64,000 nucleotides of DNA, taken from contig JAXMBI010000007.1 of NCBI GenBank assembly GCA_046349955.1, forward strand, positions 62,001 to 126,000, given 5' to 3'. Position numbers and translations under genes: made by a program. Shown piece after piece: positions 53,293 through 63,956 of the stretch; the stretch's first letter is position 1, and each line of letters starts with the position of its first letter. This DNA is from JBGAPH01 sp046349955. Its GTDB lineage: Bacteria; Planctomycetota; Planctomycetia; Pirellulales; JBGAPH01. The notes beneath the pieces are model-generated. The model saw only the letters and a program-made list of their open reading frames with translations, did no database searches and was not told where the DNA came from.

Positions 53293-53549
53293 ACCACGTT
53301 GTTGCGCCATGGAGCGGCAATACCAGCTCTCTGAGCAGAAACGCAGCGCGGACAACCCGGAACTGCTGGAACAGCGGTCTAGCAAGTCTGCCACCTTCCT
53401 ATGATCGGTCCCTTACGGGGTCGCTCACGCGGGCCTTTCCGCGGAGGAGGGCCCTGATGAGAACCATGGGAGGTACTGCGTGACGGATCCCCGTTTTGTC
53501 ACTTCGGAATGCAATTCTGCGAATCTCACGAAGCGCGCATCGGTTCGTT

Positions 53550-53840
53550 TCAGAGGTTACTTGGCATGGGATCGGAACTGACTCCTGTGGAAAGCGCCCG
53601 GAGCGTCTCGAGGCTGATTTCGTGGTTCACCAGCTTCGTGGCGCCGTCGACGAACAAGAATTGGCTGCCGCCCCGAGGGACGCCGCCGAAGTGGAATAGA
53701 TCCTGGGGAGAATTCCGCCTGGGGCCAAGGCAAGGTGACTGCTCGGGAGCACTGCATTCCAGGCTGGACCCGACTGCCTCTGGGAAGGGTGGCCACCGAA
53801 GGGTCTGCGGACAAGCTGGCAGGGACTTTTCCAAATCTCA
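53550..53840 (-). pseudogene. DUF1559 (H-x9-DG) protein C-terminal relic
   Basis: One frame reads LFHFGGVPRGGSQFLFVDG then ATKLVNHEISLETLRALST, which fits the conserved end of planctomycete DUF1559 prepilin-type proteins. The N-terminal type IV pilin-like part is missing. Only this part is recognisable. Confidence 0.55.
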
Positions 53841-53965
53841 CATCCCGAAAAGGTCGGTCGAGCCTGAGAATGCGGCCAGGGGACGGGAAGCCGGCCTTCC
53901 CGCTCCCACTTCCTATGCCTCGCAACGCAACGGCATTGGAAAGCAAACGCTTCTCGGGCCCGCTA

Positions 53966-54429
53966 CTACGGACTGGTCCGCCAGACCACGAGCGACCCGT
54001 CAGCAAGTCCGGCCACCAGCCGCCGATTGTCAGGAGCGAACCGCAGCACTTTGGCTTCCTCGGAGGGGCCGCGGAGCGTAAGGAGTTTTTCCAAGACTGG
54101 GACACTCCACAGACAGGTCTCGCCTGGGTCCGCGGCCGCGGCCAGCGTGTGGCCGACCGCCGAAAACGTTAACGCGTCGATCGGCCTGCCAACAGCCTGC
54201 CAACGCCGGTCGCCGCAACCTGCTTTCCCGACTCAATCGACCACACGCGGATGAGTCCCTTTTTCGTTCCGGCCGCAATAAACCTTCGATCGGGGCACAC
54301 AGCCAGCGAACGAACCTCGCTGCCGGCCTCGAGGATCGCTTCGTACTTGCCCGTGCGAGTGTCCCGGAAGACAACTTTGTCAGCGCAGGAGGAGACGGCC
54401 ACCGCCCCCGACTCGCCCTCGCATGACAA
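53966..54429 (-). pseudogene. WD40 repeat protein fragment, frameshifted
   Basis: Two frames carry WD40-like blades: VVFRDTRTGKYEAILEAG and RVWSIESGKQVAATG, and after a shift near 54175, LTFSAVGHTLAAAADPG, CLWSVPVLEKLLTLRG and GLADGSLVVWRTSP to the stop at 53966. No start is left. Confidence 0.6.
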
Positions 54430-54454
54430 ATCGGGAGTTTGTTAATCGGTGATG

Positions 54455-54530
54455 GCGCCTCACTGCACGAGAGGGCCAGACGCGACTCCAGCACTTCCAG
54501 CAAGCGGGGGCGGCTCCCCGATTGTCGCAG
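54455..54530 (-). pseudogene. Planctomycete extracellular leader-like relic
   Basis: The minus strand reads RPRLLEVLESRLALS, resembling the LExRxLLS leader of planctomycete exported proteins, directly beside the IS3 terminal repeat. It is followed by shifted WD40 sequence, so it may be the front of that broken gene. Confidence 0.4.
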
Positions 54531-54534
54531 CCCA

Positions 54535-54560
54535 CCTGTCCGTCAAAGTGTCAGCTCCTC
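54535..54560. repeat. IS3 terminal repeat, 26 bp, copy B
   Basis: The sequence CCTGTCCGTCAAAGTGTC then AGCTCCTC matches copy A (46409-46434) with one difference, in the same orientation, but with no transposase beside it. Confidence 0.75.
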
Positions 54561-54635
54561 TGATCGTATTTCGCATGGGGACGTGGAACAGAAAGCCCTT
54601 CGAGACGCTCGCCGAAGGGCTCCATTGCATAGTAG

Positions 54636-54672
54636 TCAGGGCGGCAGAATTCGAACCCGCGAAACTTGCCCC
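54636..54672 (-). tRNA. tRNA-like 3'-end fragment beside the integrase
   Basis: On the minus strand: T-arm GCGGG-TTCGAAT-TCTGC (two wobble pairs) and a following acceptor-like CGCCCTG. The integrase stop codon lies against its inner side. It is likely the attachment site remnant; the tRNA identity cannot be called. Confidence 0.5.
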
Positions 54673-55931
54673 CTAACCAATCGCGCCGCCGCCTCCAAAG
54701 ACCCGGCAAATGGCTTCTTGCTGCTGGTCCGGAATAAGATGGCGGTATCGCTGGACCATCTCCTCGGTTTGGTGGCCGACCCACGCGTTGATCAGCCGCT
54801 GGTCTTCTCCGGAGCCGGCGGCGTTCGAGCAGAACGAGTGCCGAAATACGTGCCAGCCGCGAAGACGCTCAAAGCGACTGCCGCGAAGGGTCCTTTTGAA
54901 GTGCTCGTGGGCTTCGTCTGGCGTGATGGGGAGGGGCAGTCCGCGCTCAGACTTGGTGCGCTCGCTCTCCGGTGACCGCGAAAACGTATTGCCGCCGCCA
55001 GGGTGAATCTTGAGCCACTCAAGGAGTGCAGCCTTAAGAAAGGGCGAAAGGGGCACGCGCCTGGTCGAGAGCTTTCCTCGCACTCTCTTCTTCTCATGGA
55101 TGAGGACGGAGCCTGCCTCGAAATCGATGTCGGTAAGTTCAGAGCGGAGCATCTCACTCCGGCGGGCGCCGATGTGAGCGGCGAACACAAAGAGCGGATA
55201 GACAAAGGGCTGCCGAGCCGCAGCTCGCACATGGGCGAGGAGCTCTTCGACGTCTGAAAGCGTCAGGAAGGCACAGTCCCAAAGGTCGGCTTCTTGAGCC
55301 TTCGTGAGCCCCCCGCTTTTGAGCCGCTTTTCGATCTGGACGACAGTCTGGAAGGGCGGCTTCTCGATTGTCTTTCCAAACCTCAGTCCTCGACTCGGAA
55401 ATGGCCGTTTCAGATGGCCCATATGGACGGCCCAATTCCACGCGGTCCGAAGGGTCACGAGATCCTTCTTCATGGTCGCAGGACTCACTTTCCTTCCACG
55501 AAGCCCCTTCTCCTTTGAGCGCTTTTCCACGTACGCCTGAAGCTCAGGCGACTCGAGGCCATGAACTGGGAGTGTGGCGCCAAGAAGGCGCCTTAGATGC
55601 TGCTCGTGAAGCCGCATGCCCGAGAGCGTCGTCTGTTCCAAGGCGCCCTCGGGGAGGGACCGGAAGTAGGCATCGAAGAGATCCCCGAGATTGCGAAAGG
55701 CCGGCCGTTCTGGCTTCGCCGCGCCCCGGCCGTCGGAAGGAAGGTGGCGAGATCTGCTCCTTCCGGTGCTGGGAGAAGCCCAAGCTCAAAGCGGCGAAGG
55801 TTGTCCTCGAGCCGGACCTGGGCGGCGAAGGCTTCTCGCTCGCTCTTCGTTTTTAGCGAGCGGCTGAATCGCTCTCCCGCGATCCAGAAGACGATGCGGT
55901 AGCTCTTGCCTCGTTTTTCGAGAGTGGCCAT
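54673..55931 (-). pseudogene. Tyrosine recombinase (phage-type integrase) with one frameshift
   Basis: About 420 residues in two frames. The N-terminal part starts MATLEKRGKSYRIVFWIAGE; near 55740-55750 (run CCTTCCTTCC on the minus strand) the frame moves by one base and continues as NLGDLFDAYFRSLPEG, a SAM-like domain with TLRTAWNWAVHMG, and the catalytic domain: Arg in GARRSEML, HVFRHSFCSN (HxxR), WVGH and the Tyr in VQRYRHL. All catalytic residues are present, so the gene may be freshly broken or the shift an assembly error. Next to the tRNA-like fragment at its 3' end. Confidence 0.8.
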
Positions 55932-55997
55932 GAGGGAATTCTGTCCTTGGTGCCTTCAAAGGACCAAGCAACAGTTCCGCAACGCCGGAGCACAATT

Positions 55998-56267
55998 CTC
56001 CCCAGTTTCTCCCCAGAAGCGTCTCAGAGCCGATTTAGAAACGGCTCTAGAAATGACGCAAAGTGTTGGGAGATAAAGAGCGAGGACGACGGACTGAACC
56101 CGCAACCACTGATCTACAGTCTTCAACTATAGTGTTGGGGCATGTTCGGATGCTGCGTTTTCTATTGCAAAGCCTTATGTTTGAGTGAGCTGCTATCGAA
56201 CGGCATTGTTCGCCATTGTATCGGCAGTGCATCCGGGTTGGCAACGTCCTCCCCAGTTTCTCCCCAG
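55998..56267. repeat. Direct repeat pair upstream of the integrase
   Basis: CTCCCCAGTTTCTCCCCAG occurs at 55998-56016 and again at 56249-56267 (identical, 19 bp). Each copy contains two CTCCCCAG units. They could be recombinase or excisionase binding sites. Confidence 0.6.
56082..56121 (-). tRNA. tRNA-like fragment
   Basis: The minus strand reads GACTGTAGATC (anticodon-loop-like, GTA possible) then GCGG-GTTCAGT-CCGT. The 5' half is missing. Weak; it might be chance. Confidence 0.3.
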
Positions 56268-56818
56268 TCTCGGTTCGTCTGGTTGAGCGAACGTACCAAG
56301 CAGTGACAGGACTGGCGTCGGCCCACAATCGGCGTCGCGTGGATCAACCCGACTCAACCGACTTCGATGGATAGCTGTCAGGCTTGACGGGTCGGCGCAG
56401 AAAACGGGCTTGCTCCGCCATGGAAGACCGCCTAGCAGCAGCAAGTTCGCAGAGGCGAATCGTCGGCACAGGACTCGAACGATGTGCTGATTCGCCGAGA
56501 AAACCGCTGATTTGCAAGGCGGCGGCGCAAAAGCGGGCGCATCGCCCGAGAAGAGCTTCGTCTTCGGTTGTCAGGGGCGGCAGTCGACCTCACGTCCGCC
56601 CTGGGGCCACGCTGGCGGTTGCCGCTTGGCCTATGCGTAAGGGGCGCTCAAGATAGTCATTCTCGCAATAGTCCGGGCGGCAGACTGAGTTCACTCTGCG
56701 CGGGGCTGCCTCCTACCGAGGCAGGCTCATCGCTCGGAAACAATGTGGTTCCACCACATCCGCAACTGACCCACGAGCCAATGCGCGACCTCACGAGCCG
56801 GCCGACGCGCGCCCTGTT
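56122..56818. other. Gene-free scar region
   Basis: No gene is supported. Includes one copy of the 19-bp repeat and two weak tRNA-like traces: GGCACAGGACTCGAAC at about 56465-56480 and GGGCGGCAGA at about 56674-56683, similar to those at 35588 and 54636. Confidence 0.4.
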
Positions 56819-58233
56819 TCAGGCAACCGATTCCGGCAAGCAATTTCGTGCCCGTATCGGCAGTGCGCCGAGGCTAGGATGCGGGCGCGAACGGCCTGAT
56901 GCGCCGCACGCCTTGACCCGTCGGCTAGCGGAGTCGGAGTTCCCGTGCGACTTGTTCATCGCTCGGACAGAATGCCGCACCCGTCGCCGCCGCGCCGCGG
57001 TGTCTGCAAATGACTGCCCGCTGAACCTCTCCAACCGCACCTCCCAGCCCCACGCCCGGAGTGTGTCGAGCTTGGGACGCGTCATCTGCTCGAACCGCTC
57101 GTCAAAAGTCGGGAGACCTGGATATGGCCTGGTGCTGTCCCCCTGGCCGCCTCACAGCCACCAGCGGGATGCCGGGGCGAAATGGCGTTGCGTTCTCCGC
57201 GAAAACGGGTCAGAGCCTGCCAGGTAGCGACGGTAGAACGGATGCTGCACGACTGCGGCCACGTCGCGCAACTCCAGGAGAGCGTTGGCTTGGAGAGGTC
57301 AGCCAGTCGCGAATCGTGCGACTATCGAAGATGGATGCTCGGTCGGTTTGCACGGCGTGCAAGCGCCCGAGCGACCAGCGAATCGCGACGCTGGCTGAAG
57401 ATCGGCAGACCAGCAAGCGCGGGCAGCGGGCCAACCGGCGTGGAGATAGGAGCGAGCAATGCGCGCTGTGCGTTCGCCGTGAGAAAATCATCGATCGGCC
57501 AGCCCTCGACTTGCGCTAGCGCCCAGGTACATTTTGCCCACAACAGGTAGCAACTCGCGGCATGGGCCGGAGGCAGCCGATCATAGGCGGGCGTCATTAA
57601 CGCGACGTGGTAAGCCGGACTCGGCGGCAAATCATCCGCGACCCAGACCCGCAGGCCGCTCAGCTCGGGATATTCGCGCCAGGTCCGCAACAAATCGACT
57701 CCCAGCGGTGTGGCGACGCAGTCGGTGCGCAGGATCTGCTGGCGGTGGTTGAGCAGCGGCCCATGATCGAGCCGAGCTTCCTCGAGGTCGTGCGCTAGCT
57801 GCGGTTCGATGGCCTGCAAGGCGAGAAACCCTGCCCGCACCGCGGCGGCGTTCCGCGCGAGGCTCAGCGGACTATAACCGCCTAGAGGTTGCGAAGGACC
57901 AGCGCCAGGCAACCAAGGGGTAAGGGTTACGACGCCCAGCTGCGCCCACGACCCGGCCAACTCGCCTCGAGCTTTGCTCCAGTCGTGCCCCACCAAGGGC
58001 CAGCGATAATAGTCGGTCGCGGGATCGCCAAAGCCATGGCACCAAACAGACACCGGCCAGCCGCCCGAAGGGGGCGGAGCGTCGGGCACGTAGAGCTTGG
58101 CGCCGAGTTGCCAGCCATCCGGAGCGGGACAACGATACCGCAAGAGAAACACGCGAGCGGGCAGCAGGCCGATCGCCGAGGGCTGGCGTCCGAGCGGCGT
58201 TAAGTGAGGACCGGCGGTAATCGAATGTTGCAC
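56819..58233 (-). pseudogene. Alpha/beta-hydrolase-like protein, frameshifted
   Basis: From GTG 58233 the first frame gives 303 residues with PDGWQLGAKLYVP, VSVWCHGFGDPATDYYRW (oxyanion-like HG) and LGVVTLTPWLPGAG to a stop at 57322. After a shift, HPFYRRYLAGSDPFSRR, an in-frame stop and then STRPYPGLPTFDERFEQM and LRAWGWEVRLERFSG continue to about 56819. No GxSxG nucleophile elbow is seen, so the enzyme class is only a guess. It starts three bases after the giant repeat gene ends. Confidence 0.6.
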
Positions 58234-58235
58234 GG

Positions 58236-61200
58236 TCAGTTGGGCCAGCAGTTTTCTTCCCGTTCGTTTTCAGCAAAGGCCGCGTCAATTGCTAAGGCCA
58301 GACGTTCCGTCGTATCAGGCGACAAGGGCAGCGAAGGTCCCTCGACGACTGGATGACGCGTCAAGATTCGCGCAGCGCCGGGATTGCCGAAGTTCTCCTT
58401 GAGCAGGCCGAAGTCCGCCAGGTCTACCAGGCCATCGCCCGTCAAGTCTCCTTCACGGCGCGTGCCGGGGCCGCCGAAGTGGTCTTTCACTTTAGCGAAG
58501 TCGGCCAGGTCGACGTGACGATCGCCGTTGGTGTCGCCGGGCACCGCCCCCAACCACCAAGCTTCGCGCCCGTGCGTTGGGTCCCAGGCCGAAAAGTACA
58601 AGTCGCCGTCCAGGTTCACCACGTCGCCCGGCGCGGCGCCCTGTGGTCCCGTCAGCACGTCGGCCGCTAGGCGAGTCCCGTCCGCCGTGCCATCGCTCTG
58701 CCAGAGCTCGTAGCCGTGCGCCTGGTCGAAGGCGGTGAAGTAGAGCGTACCGTTCACGTCGAGCAGGTTGCTCGGATCCTGAGGGGCGTCGCTCACGAGC
58801 GTGCTCCGCCCCGTCTGGCTGTCGTGCCGCCAGAGCTGGCGGCCGTGCTGGCCGTCGTTGGCCACGAAGTACGCCTGCGCGCCAATGGTCGTGAGCCAGC
58901 TTGGATCGGACGACTGGGTGAATTGCCCGATATCGGCCAGCATGTGTGTGCCGAACGATGTGCCGTCGCTCGTCCAAGGCTCACGGCCGTGGGCGCCGTC
59001 GCTGGCGGCGAAGTACAGGGTCCCCTCAAGAATCGAAAGGGATGCCGGATCGGAACTATCTGGCCCTTCATTCAAATCGGCAAGCGGGAACGTCCCGGGG
59101 CCGGTGCCGTCGCTCACCCACAGTTCCCAGCCGCGCGAGGGCTCGTAGGCGCTGAAGGCGAGACGATCGCCCCATGGGGTGTGCCAGGTTTGCGAACTGC
59201 TTTCGGGGCCTGGCAAGATGTCGCGCACGAGAGCGGTGCCGGCCGGTGTGCCATCACTGACCCACAACTCGCGGCCATGCAGTTCGTCGCCGGCCGAGAA
59301 GTAGAGCCGGCTGCCCACCACGGCCAGCGGCCCGATGCTGCGGTCGGCCGCATTGGGGCCGCGGAGCTTGTTTGTGCCGGCGTTCGAGCCATCGGTCCAC
59401 CAGAGGCCCTGGCCCTGCGGTTCGTTGGTCACAAAGAACACGCCCCCTTCGGCGACTCGCAACGTCTGGGGAGAACTGCTGGCGAGGCCAGGCTGCGCGT
59501 CCAGCAGCAGCTTAGTGCCGGCCAGTGTGCCGTCGGTGTCCAGAGCCTCGCCATGGTGGCCATCGTCGGCAACGAAGAAGCCTTGGCCGTTCGAGGTCAC
59601 GATTTCGTGCGGGCTGGAGCCGGGCGTGTACTGGCTGATATCGGCCACAAGCCGCGTCCCGTTCGAGGGCGCCGTCACTGGTCCATGGCCGAGCCGTAGC
59701 CGCATCAGCGGTGGTGAAGTAGAGTCGATCGCCCAAGACGGTCGGGAAGGCGCGGCGTTGGTGTATTGCCTGGGCCAGCGTGGGGCCGGTCGCTGCGCCA
59801 TCGGTGCGGTAGAGATTGACCAGGCCCTGGGCGTCGGTGGCATTGAAGTACAGGTCGCCGCCGAAGACGGTGAGCCAGTTGCCGCGGGCCTGCCCCGGCA
59901 GCACATCGTGCAACAAAATCGTGCCGGCGTCGGCGCCGTCAGTGATCCACAACTCGCGGCCGCGGGTCGGTTCGTAGGCGGCGAAGACGAGCTGGCCGCG
60001 CCAGGCCGTCAGCTCACTCGGATCGGAGCTGGCTGCGTCAGGGGCGATGTCGCGAACCAGGCGGGTCGTGTTCGACACCGCGTCGACCACCCAGAGCTCG
60101 CGGCCGTGTTGCTCGTCGCGGGCGGTGAAGTAGAGCTCATCGCCGGCGACCGTCAAACTGAGTGGGCTCGAACCGTTGGCGCCAGGCGAGAGATCGGCGA
60201 CGAGCTGCGTGCCGGCGGCCGTGCCATTCGAGCGCCAGAGTTCACGGCCGTGCTCAGTGTCCTCGGCCGTAAAATAGGTCCATCCGCCGAGACCGACGAA
60301 GTCCTGTGGATTCGAAGGTGCGTTGAAAGGGTCGGTCCGCAAGTCAGCCACCAGCACCGTGCCGGCGGCTGTGCCGTCGCTTTTCCACAGTTCGCGGCCA
60401 TGGACACCGTCGTCCGCAGAGAAAAACAGCGTGTCACCCACGACTCGCAGCGCGCTGGGGCTCGACCAACTTCCGCCGGGCGCGATGTTCTTGAGCTGTC
60501 GCGTGCCGGCGGACGTGCCGTCGCTCTTCCAGAGCTCGAGCCCCTGAGGCCCATTGCCGGCGAAGTACACCGCATCCTGGAAGACCGTGAGTTCTGCAGG
60601 CTCGGTCACGCTCCCGATGCGGTGTGTGCCTTCCGTCGTCCCGTCGCTCCGCCAGAGGGTCTGGCTACCGGAAGGCGAGAACGCGGAAAACAGCACCTGC
60701 TCGCCCAGCGCGGTGAGCCAAGCGACGCCGGTGCCACTGCGGCCGGGGGCAATGTCCCTCACCAGCTCGGCGCCAGCCGCCGTGCCGTCAGTCTTCCACA
60801 GCTCCTGGCCGTTAACCCCGTCGTTGGCGACGAAGAACGTGGTATCGCCGGCCCGAACATACTGGCTCGCGAAGGAGCCGGCCCCGGATGCGTTGACGTC
60901 GACCAGCAAATGGGCGCCTGCCCCGGAGCCATCGGAGACCCAGAGCTCGCGGCCATGTTGGCCGTCGTCGGCCGCGAACAAGAGCTGGTTGCCGAGGGCG
61001 CGAAACTCGCCAGGATAGGAGCTGTCTCGGCCGGGCCAGAGGTCTTGGACGAGGTTCGTACCCTCGGGGGTACCGTCCGAGCTCCAAAGTTCTCGGCCGA
61101 CGCCAGCGTCCGTCGCGGTGAAAAACAATCGACTCCCGACCGCAACCAAGCCGGCGGGGTCGGAGCTGCGGGAGCCGTTGATGTCGCGGACCATGACGGT

Positions 61201-63956
61201 TCCCGACTCGGTCCCGTCGGTCTTCCACAGCTCACGTCCGCGACTGTTGACGGCCGTGAAAAACAGCTCGCTCCCCAGCTCGATGAAGTCGCTGGGAGAC
61301 GACCCATTCGCGCCGCTCCAAATGTTGGCCAGCAGCCTGGTCCCTTCGGGCGTTCCGTCGCTGGTCCAGAGCTCGACTCCGGTGTGACCGTCGTCGGCGG
61401 TGAACAGCAGCTTGCCGGCGAACTCCCGCTGCTCGCCAACCCAGTTGAGGCCGTCGCGCACGAGCCTGGGACCGTTCGGTCCATCGGTCCGCCAGACTGC
61501 CCGACGGCCGTTGGGGTCGGTGGTCACGAAGTAGGTCACATCGCCCGCCCGGAAAAACCGGCCGGGGTTAGAGCCCTCGGGTCGGGCGCGTGTTGAGGTC
61601 CGGTAGCCAGCTTGGTCCCCTCAGGCGCGCCACTCACCCACAACTCGCGGCCGTGATCGCCGTCGTCGGCCGTGAACAAAAGCTGGTCGCCCACGAAGCG
61701 CGCAGTTTATCGGGGTTCGACCACCCAGAACCAGGACGAAGGTCTTTGACGAGCTGCGCCGTCGGCGGTGCCGTCGCTCTTCCACAGTTCTCGCCCGTGC
61801 TCGCCGTCGTTGGCCGTGAAGTAGAGCTGGTCGCCCACGGCGATCAATGAGCGCGGATCCGACAAATTGCCTCCGGGGGCAATGTCCTTGACCCGGATCG
61901 TCCCGTTGCGGGTGCCATCGGATCGCCACAGCTCCCCGGACGCGGCGAAGAACACCGTACCCCCGGCTGCGGCAAGTTCCAGAACGCCTCCGAAGCCTAC
62001 GCGAATCGACTGAGTGCCAGCGGGAGTGCCATCGGTCTTCCAGAGGGCGTTCTGCGTGCCGAAGAACAATTCGTTTCCGACCGGCAGCAGATTGGAAATG
62101 ATCGATTGGCCGGTTTCCTTGAGCTGCTGCGTGCCAGCCTCCGTGCCATCGCTGGCCCAGAGTTGGCTGCCAGCGACGAACAGGAGCTTGTCGCCAAACA
62201 CCCGTAAGCGATCGATGGCGCCCACGCGTTTGACGAGCGTCGCGCCCGCCGGAACTTCGGGATCGTGACGATAGAGGCCCCAACCCTGCGCGTTGTCATA
62301 GGCGGTGAAGTAGGCGGCCCCCTGGAACTGCACGTAGTCTCGAGCACTACTGTCGGCGGTGGCCGAAGCGACGTCCGCCAAGAGTTTGGTGCCCTCGCGA
62401 GTGCCATCGGTCGACCAGGGCTCCATGCCTTGCTTGCCGTCGTCGGCGGAGAAGATCAGCCGTTCGCCCAACGTTACCCCGGAGGCGCCCAGTTGTTGGA
62501 TCGATCCGCCCAGCAATTGTGTGCCGGCGACGCTGCCGTCGGTGGCCCACAGCCGCAGTGTGCCCGTTTCATCCTGGGCCAGGAAGATCAGCCTCTCGGC
62601 GCCTGGGCCCGCGCGGCCGACGAACGAGGGATACGACCCGCCACCGGGGTTCAAGTCCTTGACGAGCGCGGACCCCTCCGGCGTGCCGTCCGTGCGCCAT
62701 AGCTCCCGGCCATGCGTTTGGTCACTCGCGGTGAAGTAGAGCGCGTTGCCGACGGCCTGCATTTGTTTGGGATACCCGCTGCCGTTCGGATCGATATCCT
62801 TGACGAGCAAAGTCCCCTCGGGGGTGCCGTCGCTCCGCCAAAGTTCCCTGCCCAACTCGCCGTGGTCAGCCGGGAAATAGAGCAGTCCCCCAGCGACAGT
62901 CACTTGCCGCGGATAAGCTCCGCCGAACTGGTTGATATCGCGCACCAACCGCGTCCCTTGCGCGGTGCCGTCCGAGCGCCACAGCTCACGGCCGTGCTCG
63001 CCATCTTGCGCGAAGAACAGCAGTTGATCGCCCACCGCTTGCAGGAACCAAGGGGCGGACGAGCCGCTATCGGGGGACGCGATGTCCTTGACCAGGTTGG
63101 TGCCGGCCTCCGTGCCATCGGTGGACCAAAGCTCGACCCCATGCTCGCCATCGTCGGCCACGAAGAACAGCCGGCCGTTAGATTCCGTGAGGCTGGGGCC
63201 TTTCTGTCCCGAGTTCCTGGACGAATAAGAGTAGTCGCGCGGTCCATCGCCGAAGGGGTTAACGTCCTTCACAAGCGCCGTCCCCTCGGCCGTGCCATCG
63301 CTCTTCCACAACTCGCGCCCATGCTGGCCGTCGTCGGCCACGAAGTAGAGGGCGTCGCCGAATGCCTTGAACCAGCGAGGGTCGGAGTAGCTCCCATCTG
63401 GGCTAATATCGCGCACGCGGACCGTGCCCGCCTCGCTGCCATCGGTCTTCCACAGTTCGCGGCCGCTCTTCCCGTCGTGGGCCGCAAAATACAACGTGTC
63501 GCCCACGACGGCCGAGTGCTCGAGATCGGCCAGCCCCGCGTCGGGACCCGCCCAGATATCCTTCACCCGGTAGGTGCCTGCCTCGGTGCCGTCGCTTCGC
63601 CAGAGCTCCTGGCCGCTTTGGGCGTCGATGGCGGGAAAGTAAACCACGTCCCCCACCACGGCCGTGAAGCGCAGCTCGTTGTTCTGCATGCCCCAGTTAG
63701 GGCCCGGCCAGATGTCCTTGAGCAGCACGGTGCCCGCGGCCGTGCCATCGGTCCGCCAGAGCTCGCGGCCGTGCTGCGGGTCTTCTGCGGTGAACAGGGC
63801 CACGTCGCCCACGGCCACGTAATTGCTCGCGTTCGACGATAGGGAGACCGGGTTCAGATCCCCCAGAAACTCCGGCGCGACCGACAGCAGCCGGCGGTCT
63901 TCCAAGACGTCGAGGCGAGCAACACGATGCGCGAGGGAACGGAGAGAGGTGGTCAT
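58236..63956 (-). pseudogene. Giant ELWxxDGT-repeat surface protein with dockerin, several frame changes
   Basis: About 1900 residues over three main frames. N-terminus: planctomycete extracellular motif RLDVLEDRRLLSVAP. Then more than thirty repeats of the type GRELWRSDGTAAGT, each about 45-50 residues, likely a beta-propeller or solenoid. Near the end dockerin-like GDTNGDRHVDLADFAKVKDHF and DLTGDGLVDLADFGLLKENF, with no PEP-CTERM. Frames change at about 61540-61760 (several indels) and at about 59670-59690. Minus-strand ATG at 63956. Intact relatives are surface proteins of unknown role. The ends of the pieces still join in order, so it was one gene. Confidence 0.8.

Noticed and set aside
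59335..61596. 753-codon plus-strand frame opposite the ELWxxDGT gene
   Set aside because: The minus strand holds the repeat motifs; the plus frame is an antisense artefact.
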